From Eopsaltria australis (Eukaryota > Chordata > Aves > Passeriformes > Petroicidae), in assembly GCA_034509425.1 (NCBI GenBank), contig JAVTVJ010001837.1, forward strand, positions 248,001-312,000: a stretch of 64,000 nucleotides of DNA, written 5' to 3'. Shown here in pieces: positions 1 to 12,802 of this stretch. The notes under the pieces were generated by a model, which saw only the letters and a program-made list of their open reading frames with translations, had not been told where the DNA came from and made no database searches. The translations under genes and the position numbers were made by a program. Position 1 is the first letter of the stretch; the number at the start of each line of letters is the position of its first letter.

Positions 1-3000
1 CCTTCTGCTTGCCTCATGCAGTGATAGACTGGCCACAGCAGCAGCCTCTAAACAATGCCCTTGAGTATTTCTTTCTCCCATTTCCTGTCCTTAACTTCAG
101 CAGGTTACCACTTTTCAGGATGGGTATTTCTGTGGCACAGTTCTGAACAGCGCCCTTTCCTTCCCACTAAAATGTTAACGCCTTCAGCCTTGGTACTCTG
201 CGAGACTTACACTGGACATGCTCATGCTAACATTTTATTAGATTCCTCATACACAAAAGCATCTGAAGTGAGATTTCAGTGGATGTCAAATCCCTGAAGA
301 AAAAACTGTGAACAAGAAAATTGACGTACTTAAATTCAAACATCTGAAGAGACTTGTTCTTTTTCACGTATCTTAGGTGTGATGCCTAACCATTATTTTT
401 TTCCTGAAAAGTGAATTCCTGTGTTGCTGTTCTCTATCCCTCTGTCCCTAAGGATCCCAGTCAGAGGACTGGTTTCCTGGCATGTGGTCACTACTCTCCC
501 TTGGGGTACCCAGGCAGTAGTCTAGCTGGGAGCTACAAATCAAGAGTTTATGTACAAAATCCCTGCTTAGAAGTAGCACTAAAAATTTACCGAAGGTAAC
601 AACAGACCATGACAATTTATGAAAAACGGTACCACTTTCTGTAAGTATAATGCCCCAAATGATTTTGTGTCACTATTTTTCAAATTGCAATACTAATTCT
701 TTTCTCCCTTACATAAATACTAGTAAGATCTACACCATGGCTCCTTTACTACATTCATAAATGCAGAAAAAATAATCTATTTCAAATTGGAACCATAATT
801 GCTTTTCTGATTTTAACCCTAAAAAATCCAGGAGAAAGTTGAAATCAAATAAATGACTGTGATTTACCCCTCTGGTACTCCTCCCTGATATTTCTTATTA
901 TAAGCATGTGCCCACATATCCAAAATGAACTCTGATAGTTCCTAGTATACACTTGCTGGCTCTTTTTGCTAAATGCATGAATTTTATGACAGGCAAAACT
1001 TCAGTGAAAGAAACTGCCAGGACATCTTTTCTTATTTTCTCATGATAACAGTGAAGCTCTTTTGAGCTTTGAAAAATAATCTTAGGAAGTAAATTCTTTG
1101 AGATTTTAAGACTCATTTTAGTTCTAAGATGAGTTTTTTACATAATTAGAATTAAGAAGACCTTAAAAACACAACTGGATGGAAAATACCTACCCTCAAA
1201 ACATTGTGTGCTTTAGAGAGCATTTTTTTTCACTTGGCAGTGTAGTCAGATGTGTTAAGCTAATTGTTGAACGATAAATCCTGTGTACAGTTAGCATCTT
1301 AGGGACATCTTTATAAAGTGAAGGTAGTCTTTCAGTATTCTCAAACCAGGTAATTCAGTCTTGCAGTTGTAGGAACTGTGAGTGTTTCTTTAACTTTGGA
1401 AATAGGCCTTTTTCTTTTAATGACATGTCACTTGACAGCAAGTTACAAGGCGCTTTTTTTGACAGAAAGTATTGAGTGTCAAAACAATTTCTTGGTTGTT
1501 ACCAAACTGATTAAGCTAGACAGCTGTGATAAAGCTGTTAAGATCTCAGGTGGAGCTAAAGAAGATACTTACAAGAGACTTGCTCAGAAGCCATTAAAAG
1601 TACATCAGAAAATCTTTTTTATTCATTTCTTGTGTCTCATCTCTGGAATATGTGTTTCAACTCTGCTAAACAGACAGTTGAGAAATTCTCAAAGGGAACA
1701 ATTTTTCCATCAGAGAATAATTTTTGTCAAATTTCAAATGTTTGCAGAGACATTTTTATTTCTGTGAAGGTGTGATAGGTACGGCAGTGTTTTGAATTTT
1801 GCCAGCAACTCTTTTAACATCTCTGTATCCTACCTGCCTGCTGGAGATTAAATAACTCCCAGACTCTTCAGTTTCTTGTCTAAGTGGCAATTGGAGGTTT
1901 TCTGGGTTTCGTGGTTTCAATTATGACTCCAGCTGCCAGTCATAAAAATGAACTGGGAGACAAGACTGTAATTTACAGGCTCAGAGCTTGGGAGCTACAC
2001 TTCTAGGGTTTCCAGACTCCAGCTGTTAAGAAAGACACAGTTTTCCTACACACTACAATGCTTAACTAGAATCCTTTAGCAATCACTTTTTGACATTTCG
2101 TTGAGGTTGGAGGTTTTTTTGTTGCTGTTATTTTGTTGTGGTTTTTTCTTTCTTTTTATGCTAAAATTCATAACTTCAAAATTATGAATTTCAGAAATTC
2201 CTAGATCTTCTTCAAAATTGAATTTTGTTCTCACTTCTTTTAACCACTTTGCAGGTATTTTCAAAGCTTTTGATTACAATTCTACAAGATTCACCCATAA
2301 GGGCTTTCAGTTCTAGCCACTGTGTCTAACTGTTGATGTCAATATTCTATTTAATTTGAGAAATTAGTATTTTTAAGTGTTTAGATCTTTTTTTTTAGTC
2401 ACAGTTGTTTTTTTTTTCCCTGAGAAAACTTGGCCCTTAATTCTCTTATGAAAAACAACTGTCTACTCAAAGACAAACATATTGATCTTGTGTCTGCCTT
2501 TTTGTATGCCAGACTTGTATTAGTAGAAGCTCCTTTACTTTCTACACCCCCTTGCATCAGAGCCCCAGGACCAAGGTTGTAGTCCTTGCAAGCTACATTG
2601 AGTTTCCATCATTAGCCTTTGTTTAATCAATTTAGTTTAACTGATTTGTTGTTTATGAATATGGAAGTTTGTGTCTTGGAGTTCTGCTTGAGCTGTGGCA
2701 GATAGAGTCTCTGTTCATACATAACCAGTCAAGTATACTTCCAGCAAAATTGATGTACCCATAGCAGATCATTGTATTGAAAAATGTGGTTCTTTCCCTT
2801 CAGTTGTGTAATTATCAAAATTTGGGGTATGTGGAGTGAAGTTTTTTTAATGAAAAATCTATAGCACAAAACCTGGGCTTTATCTTTAACACTGTTTGCT
2901 CACATAGGACTGTAGAACCCTGACTTCACCCAACAACTCAAAGAAAGCTTTCTTTTGCACTCTCATTTGTCTGCCTCTGACTTGTTTCCCTTTCCTCTCT

Positions 3001-3305
3001 CCTGTCTTCTTCTCCCCTTTTTTTCTATTCCCTCCCTATACATCTTTCTTCCACACAGCTCACCCTTTACTAATTGATCACACAGTTTTGGCTGATTTAG
3101 GAACAGAAGAAACTCAGTCTAATCTGCACCCTGCACCCTCCACCCCAATCTCCACTGAGTCTGATATCCCTACCAGCTGACTTCTAACATGCTTTGTCTG
3201 TAGCTATTTTTAACTGCACAAAAGAGCTTCCTGTAAGTGTTTAAGTTTTTAACACATCTATTCAGTCAAACAAGTTCTATGGTTATCTACCTCTTTCCTT
3301 TTTTC
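1..3305. other. AT-rich sequence, no gene recognised
   Basis: This stretch is AT-rich and non-repetitive to the eye. The longest open frame (plus strand, about 1378-1767) has no recognisable domain, begins at a GTG and lacks splice context, so I treat it as chance. T-runs occur near 2110-2155 and 2390-2420. It could be intron or intergenic DNA. Confidence 0.6.
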
Positions 3306-3405
3306 TGGTGTTTTTTTTTTGTTTGTTTGTTTGGTTTTTTTGTTTGTTTTGTTTGGGTTTGGTTTTTTTCTGTTTTTTTTTTTTTTTCTGTTTTTTTTTC
3401 TTCAG
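3306..3405. repeat. T/G-rich low-complexity tract
   Basis: The tract consists of long T runs interspersed with GTTT units, including a short TTTG series near 3320-3332 and a T-run of about 15 near 3376-3390. No element boundaries or target duplications are visible. It resembles the T/G-rich tracts at 14.87 and 48.77 kb in this window and is best called simple sequence. Confidence 0.85.
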
Positions 3406-6400
3406 GAGTCTGAATGGTGGGCTATTAGTATCTCACTCCTCATAACTAGAAGCAAGGCAAAAATAGAAACTCTCTAAAACATGAAATCTGCATAGTTATC
3501 TCTGTCCTGCAAACAGTTACTGCACTTTTCCAATTCTTGTTTTCATATAGGGTTCCTGTTTAACATTTTGGGACTAACAGCGGCTAAAATACAGTGGCCT
3601 TGGGATAGGCAGGACTCTGAAACATCATTTTACTGAGGACACTGACAGGTGCAGAAAGGTGGTGACCTGGTTTACATCAGAAAAATGGCAGCAGGGTATA
3701 CAGTAACATGGTATTTGTCAGAAGTGTCCTGCAGTTTGGCAGTCTGATACTCACTTGACCTGTGGATAGCACAGTTAGAGTAAATTGCAAGTCCAATCAG
3801 CAAGAATTTAAGGCATGGATCACCAAAACTAATTCAGATGCCAAATAGCTCTTGGGTTATTTTATGAGTATGTCTTTGTGAGGAAGCAATGAACTGTTTC
3901 CCAGTATCCAACTTATACAGCTGTGAAACGTGATCGTGTTTGTTAACCAACTCTTGACAAAATGGAAAGACAGAAAGGAATGTGAAACATCTCATATGAG
4001 TGTTTGATATCCCATATGGGGTTTGTTTTCAAGATGGAAGTGTTTGGCAGAAGATGGTGCTGTTGGTTGACTGTGTTCTAGGTATGCTGATCCAACACAA
4101 TGCCTCTGGATTCAAGGTTTGCAAAGGTTTTCAAGGTTTTAAGATTTCTTGGATTATAACTTGCTGATAGAAAGAAATGCATGTCTTTTAGTGCTAGGTT
4201 ACTTAGGTTGTTCCCACCACTGAAAAGGCACAGAATATAATTCTTTCCCATGGTACAAATAAAATTATCAGGTTCTAAGGACTTGAAACTAAACTAAACT
4301 AATAGCAATAATAAAAAACCCAGGCAATATAAAATCACAATACTGGCTCATGTCACATATCTACAGGACAGGAAAGCAGTTCCAATTTCTTTTTATACTG
4401 GTCACATGCTTTTTTAAAAATAGTGCTCAAGAATACCTCAATGAGAAGATGTACTAATGGCATTGACATATGTATTCCAAACAGATTCTTTCTGAGCAAT
4501 TATTCCACATTCAATAGATTGGAAATGTTTGCATTTCATTGAAAGACAAAAATCTCTTCTAAAACTAAAGGGTGAGTTATTCTGAAGCTGGAGAAACACC
4601 TCTAAGGATGAAGAGGAAGCATAGAGATTTAAAACTTCCCCAAATTTCAGTGGAAGTGAAAGCCTGTACAGGTTACATCAGTAGTACTATTCTTCAATAC
4701 AATCCCATTTTCAGAGAATGACAGACAAAAGAAACCATTCTCTGCAATTTTTCTTTTCACTTTTCCAAGTTTTTAACAGCCAGATTTTGCCTACTGATGT
4801 TATCTGACTTTCAGTAGGAGTCTTTGTTGGAAACACTAGAGCAAATGTAACTTTAGCTGAGCCTCCTCAGACTATTTCATCACGGAGCCTGTATCCAAAT
4901 CATTGCTCCTCTCACTCCAGATTCTTGCTCCAGGAGAGCCAATTTTAAAATAGAAAAATTGTTACCTTCTGGTGAGAAAGATTTATATATGTCTTCAAAC
5001 TTCAGGGCTAAATTGAACAGATAATTTGGAGTCCAGTCCTTGACTTGAGGTTACAGAGTAATCAAGAGACATCTTGTTTTAGTGTAGATTGTAATACATT
5101 ACTACAAGTGTGTGTAGTGTATTCATTTGCTGCTGTCAAGAAATAGCGTTTGCAGAGGAAAACCAGGTTACTAATACTGTTCTCACAAACATATGGCCTT
5201 TGTGCCCTAAATATTTTTTTGCATATGAAGCATGTAGCTATGCACACAACAACTGCCATTGGGTAAAACTGATTGATGTGAGTACAGAATATTCCACCTA
5301 TTTTAGTAGCTTGAATATATATGTTTTTTGTTTAAACCTGATGAAAATTAATCCAAGCAAAGCAAAATACCAACTTTACTGCCCTACCTAAGTTCTCCTG
5401 AGTCATAGATGTCAACTGAACTCTAAAACTAATTTTGCTGTTGTTACTGCTATTATTATTGCTAGCATTATTGTTATTAATTTTCTCTTTGTATTCAGTT
5501 TCCAGCTTCTTTGCCCTTTGATGCTGATTATGAGGAAGATGAAAACAAAAGTGGTTGTATTAATATTCATGCCTTCAGTATAAGCTTCTTTACTTACGGT
5601 TTACTGGAAAAGAGGATGCACTGAACACCATCAAAATATTGCCTTGTGGAAGACAGTGCTCATGATCTAGACAGTTTTGGAAGCTTATTTCTGGCCATCT
5701 GTGAAGTCTCATGGAAAAGCAGGAAGGAGAATCTTACCTATCCAATTGCTGCATAGACATCACCCTCCTCTTACTGTAATAAAGTTGCTACTGGCATCTT
5801 CACCCCACATCATGGACCCTACTCCCTGGATTTATGAAGGCAGACCAGGTGTGTTACTGTGGCCATGGGTTTTACACCAGGAGCAGAAGTGATAAAGGTT
5901 CTGATACGAAAGAAGGAAAAAAGTGTTTTCAACTCATGTTTTTGCAACCACTCTTTACTGATGAAGTCCATCTCTTTGATGTTGCTATAAAAAGGGACTC
6001 AAGAAAGACTGAGAGGTGGGCATCACAGTTATTTTTCAAAAAGATAGCTTTGCTTGCTGGTGATCCCAAGCAATCTGCTACAGCTCTAGTTCCTTTATTT
6101 TTTTTTTTTTTGTACCCTATACCTTGTATCCCCAAGTTGTCTTTCCTTAGAACTGTAGCTCCAAGCTTGTGCTCTCCCTTTCATTTCTTCTGTTTAGTTT
6201 ACTTCCTCAACTAAGGGCTATCTTTGGTTAGTTTTCTTACCCCTTAATTAATGGATCCCTCAACTTCCTAGAGCGCTGTGCCGTAGACAGCAAAACAAGC
6301 TGGGGCCAACCTCACTCTGTTAGACAGATGCTTGCTTTCTGAGTAATCTATTTACTACTGCTGTGCCACCTGTCTATAATATTTAAGGAGCAGAGGGTTG

Positions 6401-6763
6401 GGTGTATCTGTATCTGTAGGATTTGTGGAAGAATAAAATTATGAATAATTGATTAAAGGATTTGTGTTGACTGATTGAACTCAATATTATTTGAAATCCA
6501 ATGCCACTGTGAACTCCTTGATTGGCAAAATGTCTGTTTGGGTTTTTTTTAAAGAGTTATTTCAAAGATTTGTTCAGTGTTTTTCTGGATACCATGTTAT
6601 AAAAGGTAAACAATTGACTTGTTTAATGTTTAGTTTCTTTATTGCTTTTATTGTAAATTAATCGTTATTTTTCTCCTAAAGGAAAAAGCTCTGAGTGGAT
6701 GCACAATAAAGAAATTAAAGAAAATAATTCAGAAATATGTAATGCAATGAGGTTATTGGAGAA
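3406..6763. other. AT-rich sequence, no gene recognised
   Basis: No repeat family is recognisable. A T-run of about 15 lies at 6097-6111. The open frame at 5834-6214 (126 codons) runs through that T-run and ends in a Phe-rich tail, so it is probably fortuitous. The block around 5650-5900 is a little richer in GC than its surroundings but shows no protein motif. Confidence 0.55.
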
Positions 6764-6990
6764 TTAATAAAATAATCTGTTCTGATGTTCAGTTGTTGAG
6801 TCACTGTTACAGTGATCCCTTCTTAGTCTAAGTTTTTTTTGTTTTTTCCTCAGTTCATGTACAGACTTTCTTTTCCTAGCAACACTCCATCCTGTTGAAG
6901 GATCCTCGTCTTGTTTATTATCATCGACGAATTCTAACCCTGGAATTGCTTCAAGCAATTTCTGTATTGATTGGCCTTTTAAACCCTCTA
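6764..6990 (-). pseudogene. Coding-like minus-strand stretch, possible broken exon or retropseudogene
   Basis: On the minus strand an open frame runs to a TAA at 6764. Its C-terminal half is strongly basic (an Arg-Lys-Arg-Lys run and a Lys-Lys-Gln-Lys-Lys run), preceded by an acidic segment with Asp-Asp and Glu-Asp pairs. There is no ATG at the start; the frame would open at a TTG or further upstream. Just upstream, near 6955-7010, another frame is open, so one frameshift could separate two parts of an old coding sequence. I do not recognise the protein. Chance openness in A-rich DNA remains a serious alternative. Confidence 0.2.
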
Positions 6991-8415
6991 ATAATTGACT
7001 TTACATTTATATTCTTACAGTCATGCTGGCTTTATGTGCTGTTCATTTCTATCTCTCCTTTTGCTCATCTGCTTCTTTTGTTCCAGCATCATTCTTTCTC
7101 CCTTGCATTGTGACATTAAAGTTTAGCACTTACTTGATTAACACTTGAATTAAGTCACTGCTTTTATGCCATTCCTAAAGATTTCCCATAAAATTTCAGG
7201 AAAAGGTGAACGTGAATAAAAATCGTAAAGCTCCTGGGTAAGAATGAAATGTAATTGCATACATAAATCGGTGAGCAACTGACACTATTTGGATGTTTAA
7301 AGTTACCCATGTACTTCTAATCTGGGTCATGGGAGGGGAAGGATATGCTCATGATTATAGCTGTTTTAGAAGGTTTCACTAGCACTTTTTTGAATAAAAA
7401 CCATGAATCAACTTCCATGATGTACAGAATCCTTTTCATTTACATCCTCCACGTGGTTCTGAAAGCAAGTTTTTGTTCAGAAGAATGTACAATGTTAAGT
7501 AAAATACAAGAAATAAGGGTGTGAATATATTTTTGAGTGAGTATTGATGCTGGAAGCATTTACATGGCCATCTGGACAAGTCTGTCAGTTTGGGAGACAT
7601 TCAGAAATTAGCATGTGATTTGGAAATCATAAGTGGAATGCAAAAACAGAGTAGTACAGCGGTGTTAGTTTCAGCATTAGTACAGTGAGTCATTCAAGAG
7701 CAACCTATGGAATGAAATTTCACTAACTACTACTTTTCCTAACTCACTGTCAGTCAGGTTCTGACAAGCTGGAAAAAAATATGTTTACAAATAATGAAAA
7801 TATCTATAGAATCCCCTACTGAAGTACACAGGGTGTGAGTACCTGTGCAAGAAACATGTCATTATTCAAAAATAGTTCTGTTTCTCACAAAACTATTCAT
7901 CACTTCACTTTAAATAATGTAAATGAGTCAAATTTCTATTTTTGAACCTAGCTACTATGAAAAACCTCAAAATTAAGATTATGGAACTTGGTTCTTTAAT
8001 TTTGTGCTTTTCTCACAACATGCTAGCTGCAGAAATAAAAAACTGTAGCAAACAACAGATGTGGACAGAGTATGAATGTGTGTAAACATAGTCTTTAGAT
8101 AGTTCATCTTCAAGAAGCACGTTATACATGTCAATAGCCAAAATGAACTGTGCCACTTGGCTGTACTATAACCATGACTTTAGTTAATGAGGTTGGCATG
8201 AACATGAGCAACATCCAGAATTACTGGGTCCCAGGCTCTGATTTCTTGTTGCTAGCAACTTGTCCCAAGGCTCTCTGGCAGAAACTGGGCACCTTCTATG
8301 GGCAGAAAAGGCAGCATTTGAAAACACAATTGTTTGAATGTTAAGCCATGATAAAATGATTCTTAATTGATAGCTTATGTCAACCCATTACTAATGATGC
8401 CTTTTTCTGGTCTTA
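6991..8415. other. AT-rich sequence, no gene recognised
   Basis: No repeat family, RNA gene or credible exon is visible. The frame at 8150-8344 (plus) begins at a GTG-like start and carries no motif. Confidence 0.55.
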
Positions 8416-8756
8416 GGAAATACAGGCTCAGACACGGTTAGAGGGTTGGGGGTCGTTTACCTCGGTATTTTAATAGGATCCCATTCGATGGCTTCTGCCG
8501 TCCAGGTAGAACACGCTGCAAAAGCCCCTTCCCCCCAGTTGAGTGTACAATTAAAGACTCTACACATTAGCATATCTACCAGGAGGGCCCAATAAGGGGC
8601 CTGGGTGGGCTAACTTCTAGTTTACAAAATCTGTCCTACTAGGAGACCTTGAGGGCTCATGAAAACAGGGTGTTTGGTCGTTTCTAACTCTACGTGGTTT
8701 CAGGGGTGTTTAGTCTACTGGCCTGCTAAACACCATGAAACCAGGCTAAACTATCA
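8416..8756 (-). mobile_element. Probable solo LTR (endogenous retrovirus type), minus strand
   Basis: The base composition changes sharply against the flanks and includes several CpGs. Read on the minus strand it is laid out like an LTR: it opens with TGATAG at 8756, carries an ATGCTAAT octamer-type motif near 8570, then an ATTAAA poly(A)-like signal near 8470, and closes with a C-rich segment and a CTGAGCCTG stretch near 8420-8430. An imperfect hairpin (arms 8695-8713 and 8726-8743) lies near its 5' end. I could not find a matching target duplication, so the limits are approximate. The family is not identified with certainty. No retroviral coding sequence adjoins it. Confidence 0.5.
8695..8743. 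repeat. Imperfect inverted repeat inside the LTR-like block
   Basis: The arms 8695-8713 and 8726-8743 are complementary except for one mismatch and a one-base bulge, around a 12-base loop. It could form a hairpin in DNA or RNA. It lies in what would be the U3 start of the minus-strand LTR. Confidence 0.8.
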
Positions 8757-9919
8757 CCTAAAGCATCACAAGTATGCATGCTAATACTTGTGAATGTAGG
8801 GAACAGTGTAAGAAATATTCAGGAGAAAAACAGAAAAATCCTTCATGCATCACTAACAATAGAAGAAACTTTCATCTAGAAGAGGAATGAAGGAAGCAAT
8901 GTGAAGAAGAACATGGCCCATTCACATATTTTTTCATGAAAATTTGTTATTGCTTCTGCATATTTTTGGTATATGGTAATCAAATTAATCTATCTCTTCC
9001 TATATTCTACCTTTCTTGTATATTTCAAAAACATGTTCAGTGGAGGAAAAAGAAGGAAAAAATCCAAGAATAAAGGTTATTTTCTCCATTTAGGCTCATC
9101 CTTTTGCATGGGAAGAAATGATGTAATATTTTTTTAACGTGGCCAGCCCTTTGATTAAGACATAAAAGGTATACGGTGTTTGGCTTCCTTAAGACCTTTG
9201 ACATCTGGCATTTTATCCTTCTCAGAGTGATGCAAAAACAAAAACAAAAAAACCCAAACCAAAACAAAAGACCCCAAAGAACTCTCTTTTTCATTAAGGA
9301 TTAGTATTACGTTTATGTAAAGGATACACAGAATTATAGCAGCTCCTCTCTCATTTGTAACAAGCAACAAATATATTTGTAGAATTTCACAAAAAAAGAA
9401 GTGAAGGTGAAAGTAGCAATGTGTTCAATTGCTTTTACTTGGGTATGCATTATGCCTGAATGAAAAAACAGACATAGATGTAGAGTCATCTGGGGCCCAG
9501 TGTTAGGATCCTCAACTTGCCAACAATTTCTTTGGGGAGTACCCTTGATATTTCAATTATTTTCTTTAAGTACTGAAATTGCCTTTAATCTTCCAAATCA
9601 TTCTAGTTTCATGAGTTTAAGGAACAACTGTTTAGCAGTAGATTTTTTTACACTTCTAAGTAATCTAATCTTGTAACTGCTTCAAAGGACAGAGCTCCAG
9701 GACCATTACCGTTGGCTTTGTTGCAGCTGAGTTGGACATCAAACACCAATTGTGTTTCATTGGCTTGGACTTCTCACAAGTCACCTGCTCCCAGGGTCAC
9801 TCTGATACACCATTGTAATCAGGTTGCTTAATTATGATTTTAATTATCTTTAGCTATTATTGGGAATGGCAACCTTGTTCACAAAAACCCCATCATTAAA
9901 ATTCCTTGTGCTATGAGGA
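8757..9919. other. AT-rich sequence with a short A/C-rich tract
   Basis: Only an A-rich tract with interspersed C (about 9235-9275) stands out, a simple repeat. No gene is seen. Confidence 0.6.
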
Positions 9920-10112
9920 AGCATTTTCACATGCCTTTATAAACAATCCCTCTCCAGACTTCTTGCAGCCTTCCTCAGGTATTGGAAGGCTGCAGTGAGG
10001 TCTCCCTGGAGCCTTCCCTTCTTCAGGTTGAATAGTCCCACTCTCTCAGCCTGTCTTTGCAGGAGAGGTGCTCCAGGCCTCTAGTAATATTCATGGCCCT
10101 CTTTCTCATGTA
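9920..10112 (-). mobile_element. CR1 LINE fragment, minus strand
   Basis: Read on the minus strand this matches the region between the CR1 ORF2 end and the 3' UTR, with the familiar antisense phrases for the last reverse-transcriptase segment (CTCTCAGCCTGTCTTTGCAG and the following GAGAGGTGCTCCAG). Both ends are missing: there is no octamer tail, and the 5' end stops at about 10112. It is an old, diverged fragment with no coding potential. Confidence 0.85.
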
Positions 10113-10904
10113 AGTTAAATATTATCTATATGGCATTAAATAGATGTGTTCATTTTAAGCTTATTTCTTTTCTTTCACTTCAGTTAATAGCTTCTCTTTA
10201 AGCCAGTTCTCTTCTCTGCTTGTTTTGGCTGGCTCATATTGAACCTTGCAGATTATTTTTTTAAATTGTATTCCCCATTGCATGAGAGCCAAAATATAGA
10301 AATGGCTACATCCTCTAATTCTGTAGTCCTAGATTCTATGCAAATAACATTGAAATTGTTATTTTTCATTCCCTTTCTTTTCTTCTTTGACTGATACAGA
10401 AAATACCAAAAGCATCAGGTGCTGAGGCTTTCAGCCAAACCTAATTAAAAGGAATTTATTTTACATATAAATTAACAAGTTGAGGTATCCATTCCTTGTG
10501 ACTCCCTGCTTCATCTTAACAAGAATTCCGTGTTGTAACAGCAAACATTAATTTTTGGCCAGAAATGGACCAAGTGCTTGTATATTTTTTCCGTTCATCT
10601 GACTCTTTCCATCCTTCCTATGAGTGTTTCATTGCTGTTTGAATGTCTTCTCCAGAAGATAAGTGTTTTCACCTGGTATCAGCCTAATTTCCATAAATGA
10701 TTCCCAGCCTCTGGCACTTCTCTCCTATTACCACCTCTGTACTCCTTGTCCTACCAGAGATTAAGGATGTCACTTCAGTGGCTTTACACAAGGACCACAA
10801 AGCTTTGTTTCATCTCCATGTTTTTTTCCCACTGTCCCTTTTACTGTTTTTCCTAGTAAGAGCTACATACTATACAAAGGGAAAGAGATTCCATCTAAAT
10901 GAAT
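10113..10904. other. AT-rich sequence, no gene recognised
   Basis: Unique-looking sequence between two CR1 pieces. No RNA gene or credible exon is seen. Confidence 0.55.
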
Positions 10905-11140
10905 AGGTTTAGATCAGATATAAGAAGTTCTTTACTGTAAGGGTGGCAAAACACAGGAACAAGTTGCCCAGAGAAGTTGTAGGTGCCCCATCCCTGGGAG
11001 TGTTCAATGCCAGATTGGACAGGGCATTGAGAACCCTGGTCTAATGGGAGGTGTCCTTGGCCATGGAGTGGTGGTTGAAACAAAATGATCTTTAAGGCCC
11101 CTTCCAACTCAAACCATTCTATGGTTCTACAATTCTGGGG
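10905..11140 (+). mobile_element. CR1 LINE 3' end, plus strand
   Basis: This is a 5'-truncated CR1 insertion of about 236 bp, covering the end of ORF2 and the 3' UTR. It ends in three degenerate octamers (11116-11123, 11124-11131 and 11132-11139), the hallmark CR1 tail in place of a poly(A). Its ORF2 remnant is open on the opposite strand only by chance. 5' truncation is normal for target-primed reverse transcription. Confidence 0.9.
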
Positions 11141-11769
11141 AGGGAAAGGACAGCACAGCCATGCAGAGGTAAAAATGATGCCAGTAAACTAGTCAGTCAT
11201 TCCTCTGCCTAGCAGATGCTGAGGGCAATGGTGTGAGAGGGAAGGAAAAGGAGAAGGACAGGAGAGTGATTCTCTGAGGACCTCCTCCTGTGGGCTACTG
11301 ACTGAATGCTGCTGTTTCATCTGATCAGAGTGATGCTGATGCATCCCCAGCCGAAGCAACTCAGATGAACCACATTGATATGAGTAGAATAATTGTAATT
11401 TATGCTGCTATTTATGAAGTTTGCTTATGAAGCTAGAAACAAAGCTCCTGAGGTAATGGTGCTTTGGTTAAGAAAGATGAACTTCAGCTGCTGGGGTTTC
11501 CTACTCTGGCATAGTATTAAGCTCACACATTTAATATGTTTTAAATATGTTAATGTGAGTAAACAGATTTAAGCATGTTTCAGTATTTAAAATGTTAAAA
11601 ACCAGTCTCCTTTTTCCACTTGAATTTTCTGGGATTCGTGACAGCACAGCTGTTCAGCAGCTATGCCATGATCTGTATCAAGAAATTCATCCAGCCATAA
11701 AGCTCCAAACTCTCAATGTTTTCCATAAACATTTTTGGCATCTGATTCAATCATCCAGTCTGATTGTTG
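11141..11769. other. Unique sequence, no gene recognised
   Basis: No repeat or credible exon is visible. A short block near 11600-11770 precedes the CR1 copy directly and has no recognisable content. Confidence 0.5.
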
Positions 11770-12747
11770 GCATTCTCCTTCAAGATGAAGCTGGAACTGA
11801 ACCTGGCAAGGGATGTAAAGAATAACAGGAAGGTCTTCTACAGGTGTATTTAGTGGAAAAGGAAGGCCAATAAGCTGTGCTGGTAAACTGGTGCCAACAG
11901 ATAAGAGAAGGTGACCACCTGAGAAATCTGAATGTACAAAAGTTCATGGGACCTGATGAGATGTATCAGTGTCCTGAAGGCATTGGCTAATGTAGTTGCC
12001 AACTCTCCATCATATTTGAAAAGTCATGGCAGTCAGGTGAAGCTTCATGTGACTAGAAAAGGCAAAATATTGTACCCATATTTAAAAAGGGCAGAAAGGA
12101 GGACCCTGAGAGCTACTGACCTGTCAGCTCACCTTAGTGCCCAGGAAGAGCATAGAACAGATCCTCCTAGAAGCTGTGCTAATGCACACGGAGGACAGGG
12201 AGGAGATTTAAGACAGCCAGCTTGGCTTCCCCAAGTGACAATCCTGTCTGGTCAACCCAGTGGCCTTCTATGATGGGTGACTGCACCAGTGGATAAGAGA
12301 AGGACAACAGATGTCATATATCTGGACTTACATAAAGTCTTTGACATGGCTGCCCCAAATGTTCTTCTCTCCAAACTGGAGAGTGATAGATTTGATGGGT
12401 GGGCTGTTAGATGGATGGGAAAGTGGGTAGTGGTCACATCCAGAGGGTAGTGGTCAACATCTCAGAGTCCCAGTGGACAGCAGTGAAAAGTGATGTTCCT
12501 CAGGGGTCTGTATCGGAACCAGTGTTATTTAATATCTTCATTAATGACATAGATTAAGGGATAGAGTGAACCCTCAGCAAATTTGCTCATGATCCCAAAC
12601 TGAGTGGTGCTGTTGACACACCTGAAGAGTGGGATGCCATCCAGGAGGAAGTGGACAAGATGGAGAAATGGGCCCTTGGGAATCTCATGAGGTTTAACAA
12701 GACCAAATTCAAGATGTGTCTGGGCTGGGACAACTCTCAGTATCTTC
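11770..12747 (+). mobile_element. CR1 LINE, partial ORF2 (reverse transcriptase), plus strand
   Basis: This is a diverged CR1 copy covering the segment ahead of the reverse transcriptase and most of that domain. It begins in the linker ahead of the RT, passes the conserved Asp-Leu-x-Lys-Ala-Phe-Asp-like region near 12325-12350 (here broken by frameshifts and stops) and reaches the catalytic Phe-Ala-Asp-Asp box near 12575, where the box is altered to Phe-Ala-His-Asp. The frame is interrupted repeatedly, so it is dead. It stops at about 12747 without the 3' UTR or octamer tail, where a short piece of opposite orientation may begin. Confidence 0.85.
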
Positions 12748-12802
12748 TCCAGGCTGAACAAATCAAGAGTCCTCATTCTGTCCTCATAAGGTCTTGATCC
12801 AA
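12748..12802 (-). mobile_element. Possible tiny CR1 fragment, minus strand
   Basis: About 50 bp resemble the antisense of the CR1 3' part (CTCCAGGCTGAACAA and the following CCTCAT phrase). The match is short and imperfect. It lies tail-to-tail with the plus-strand copy that ends immediately before it. Confidence 0.4.

Noticed and set aside
1378..1767. 129-codon plus-strand frame
   Set aside because: It starts at GTG and has no domain. A few frames of this length are expected in 64 kb.
5834..6214. 126-codon plus-strand frame starting at ATG
   Set aside because: It passes through a poly-T run, has no motif, and lacks splice or promoter context I can trust.
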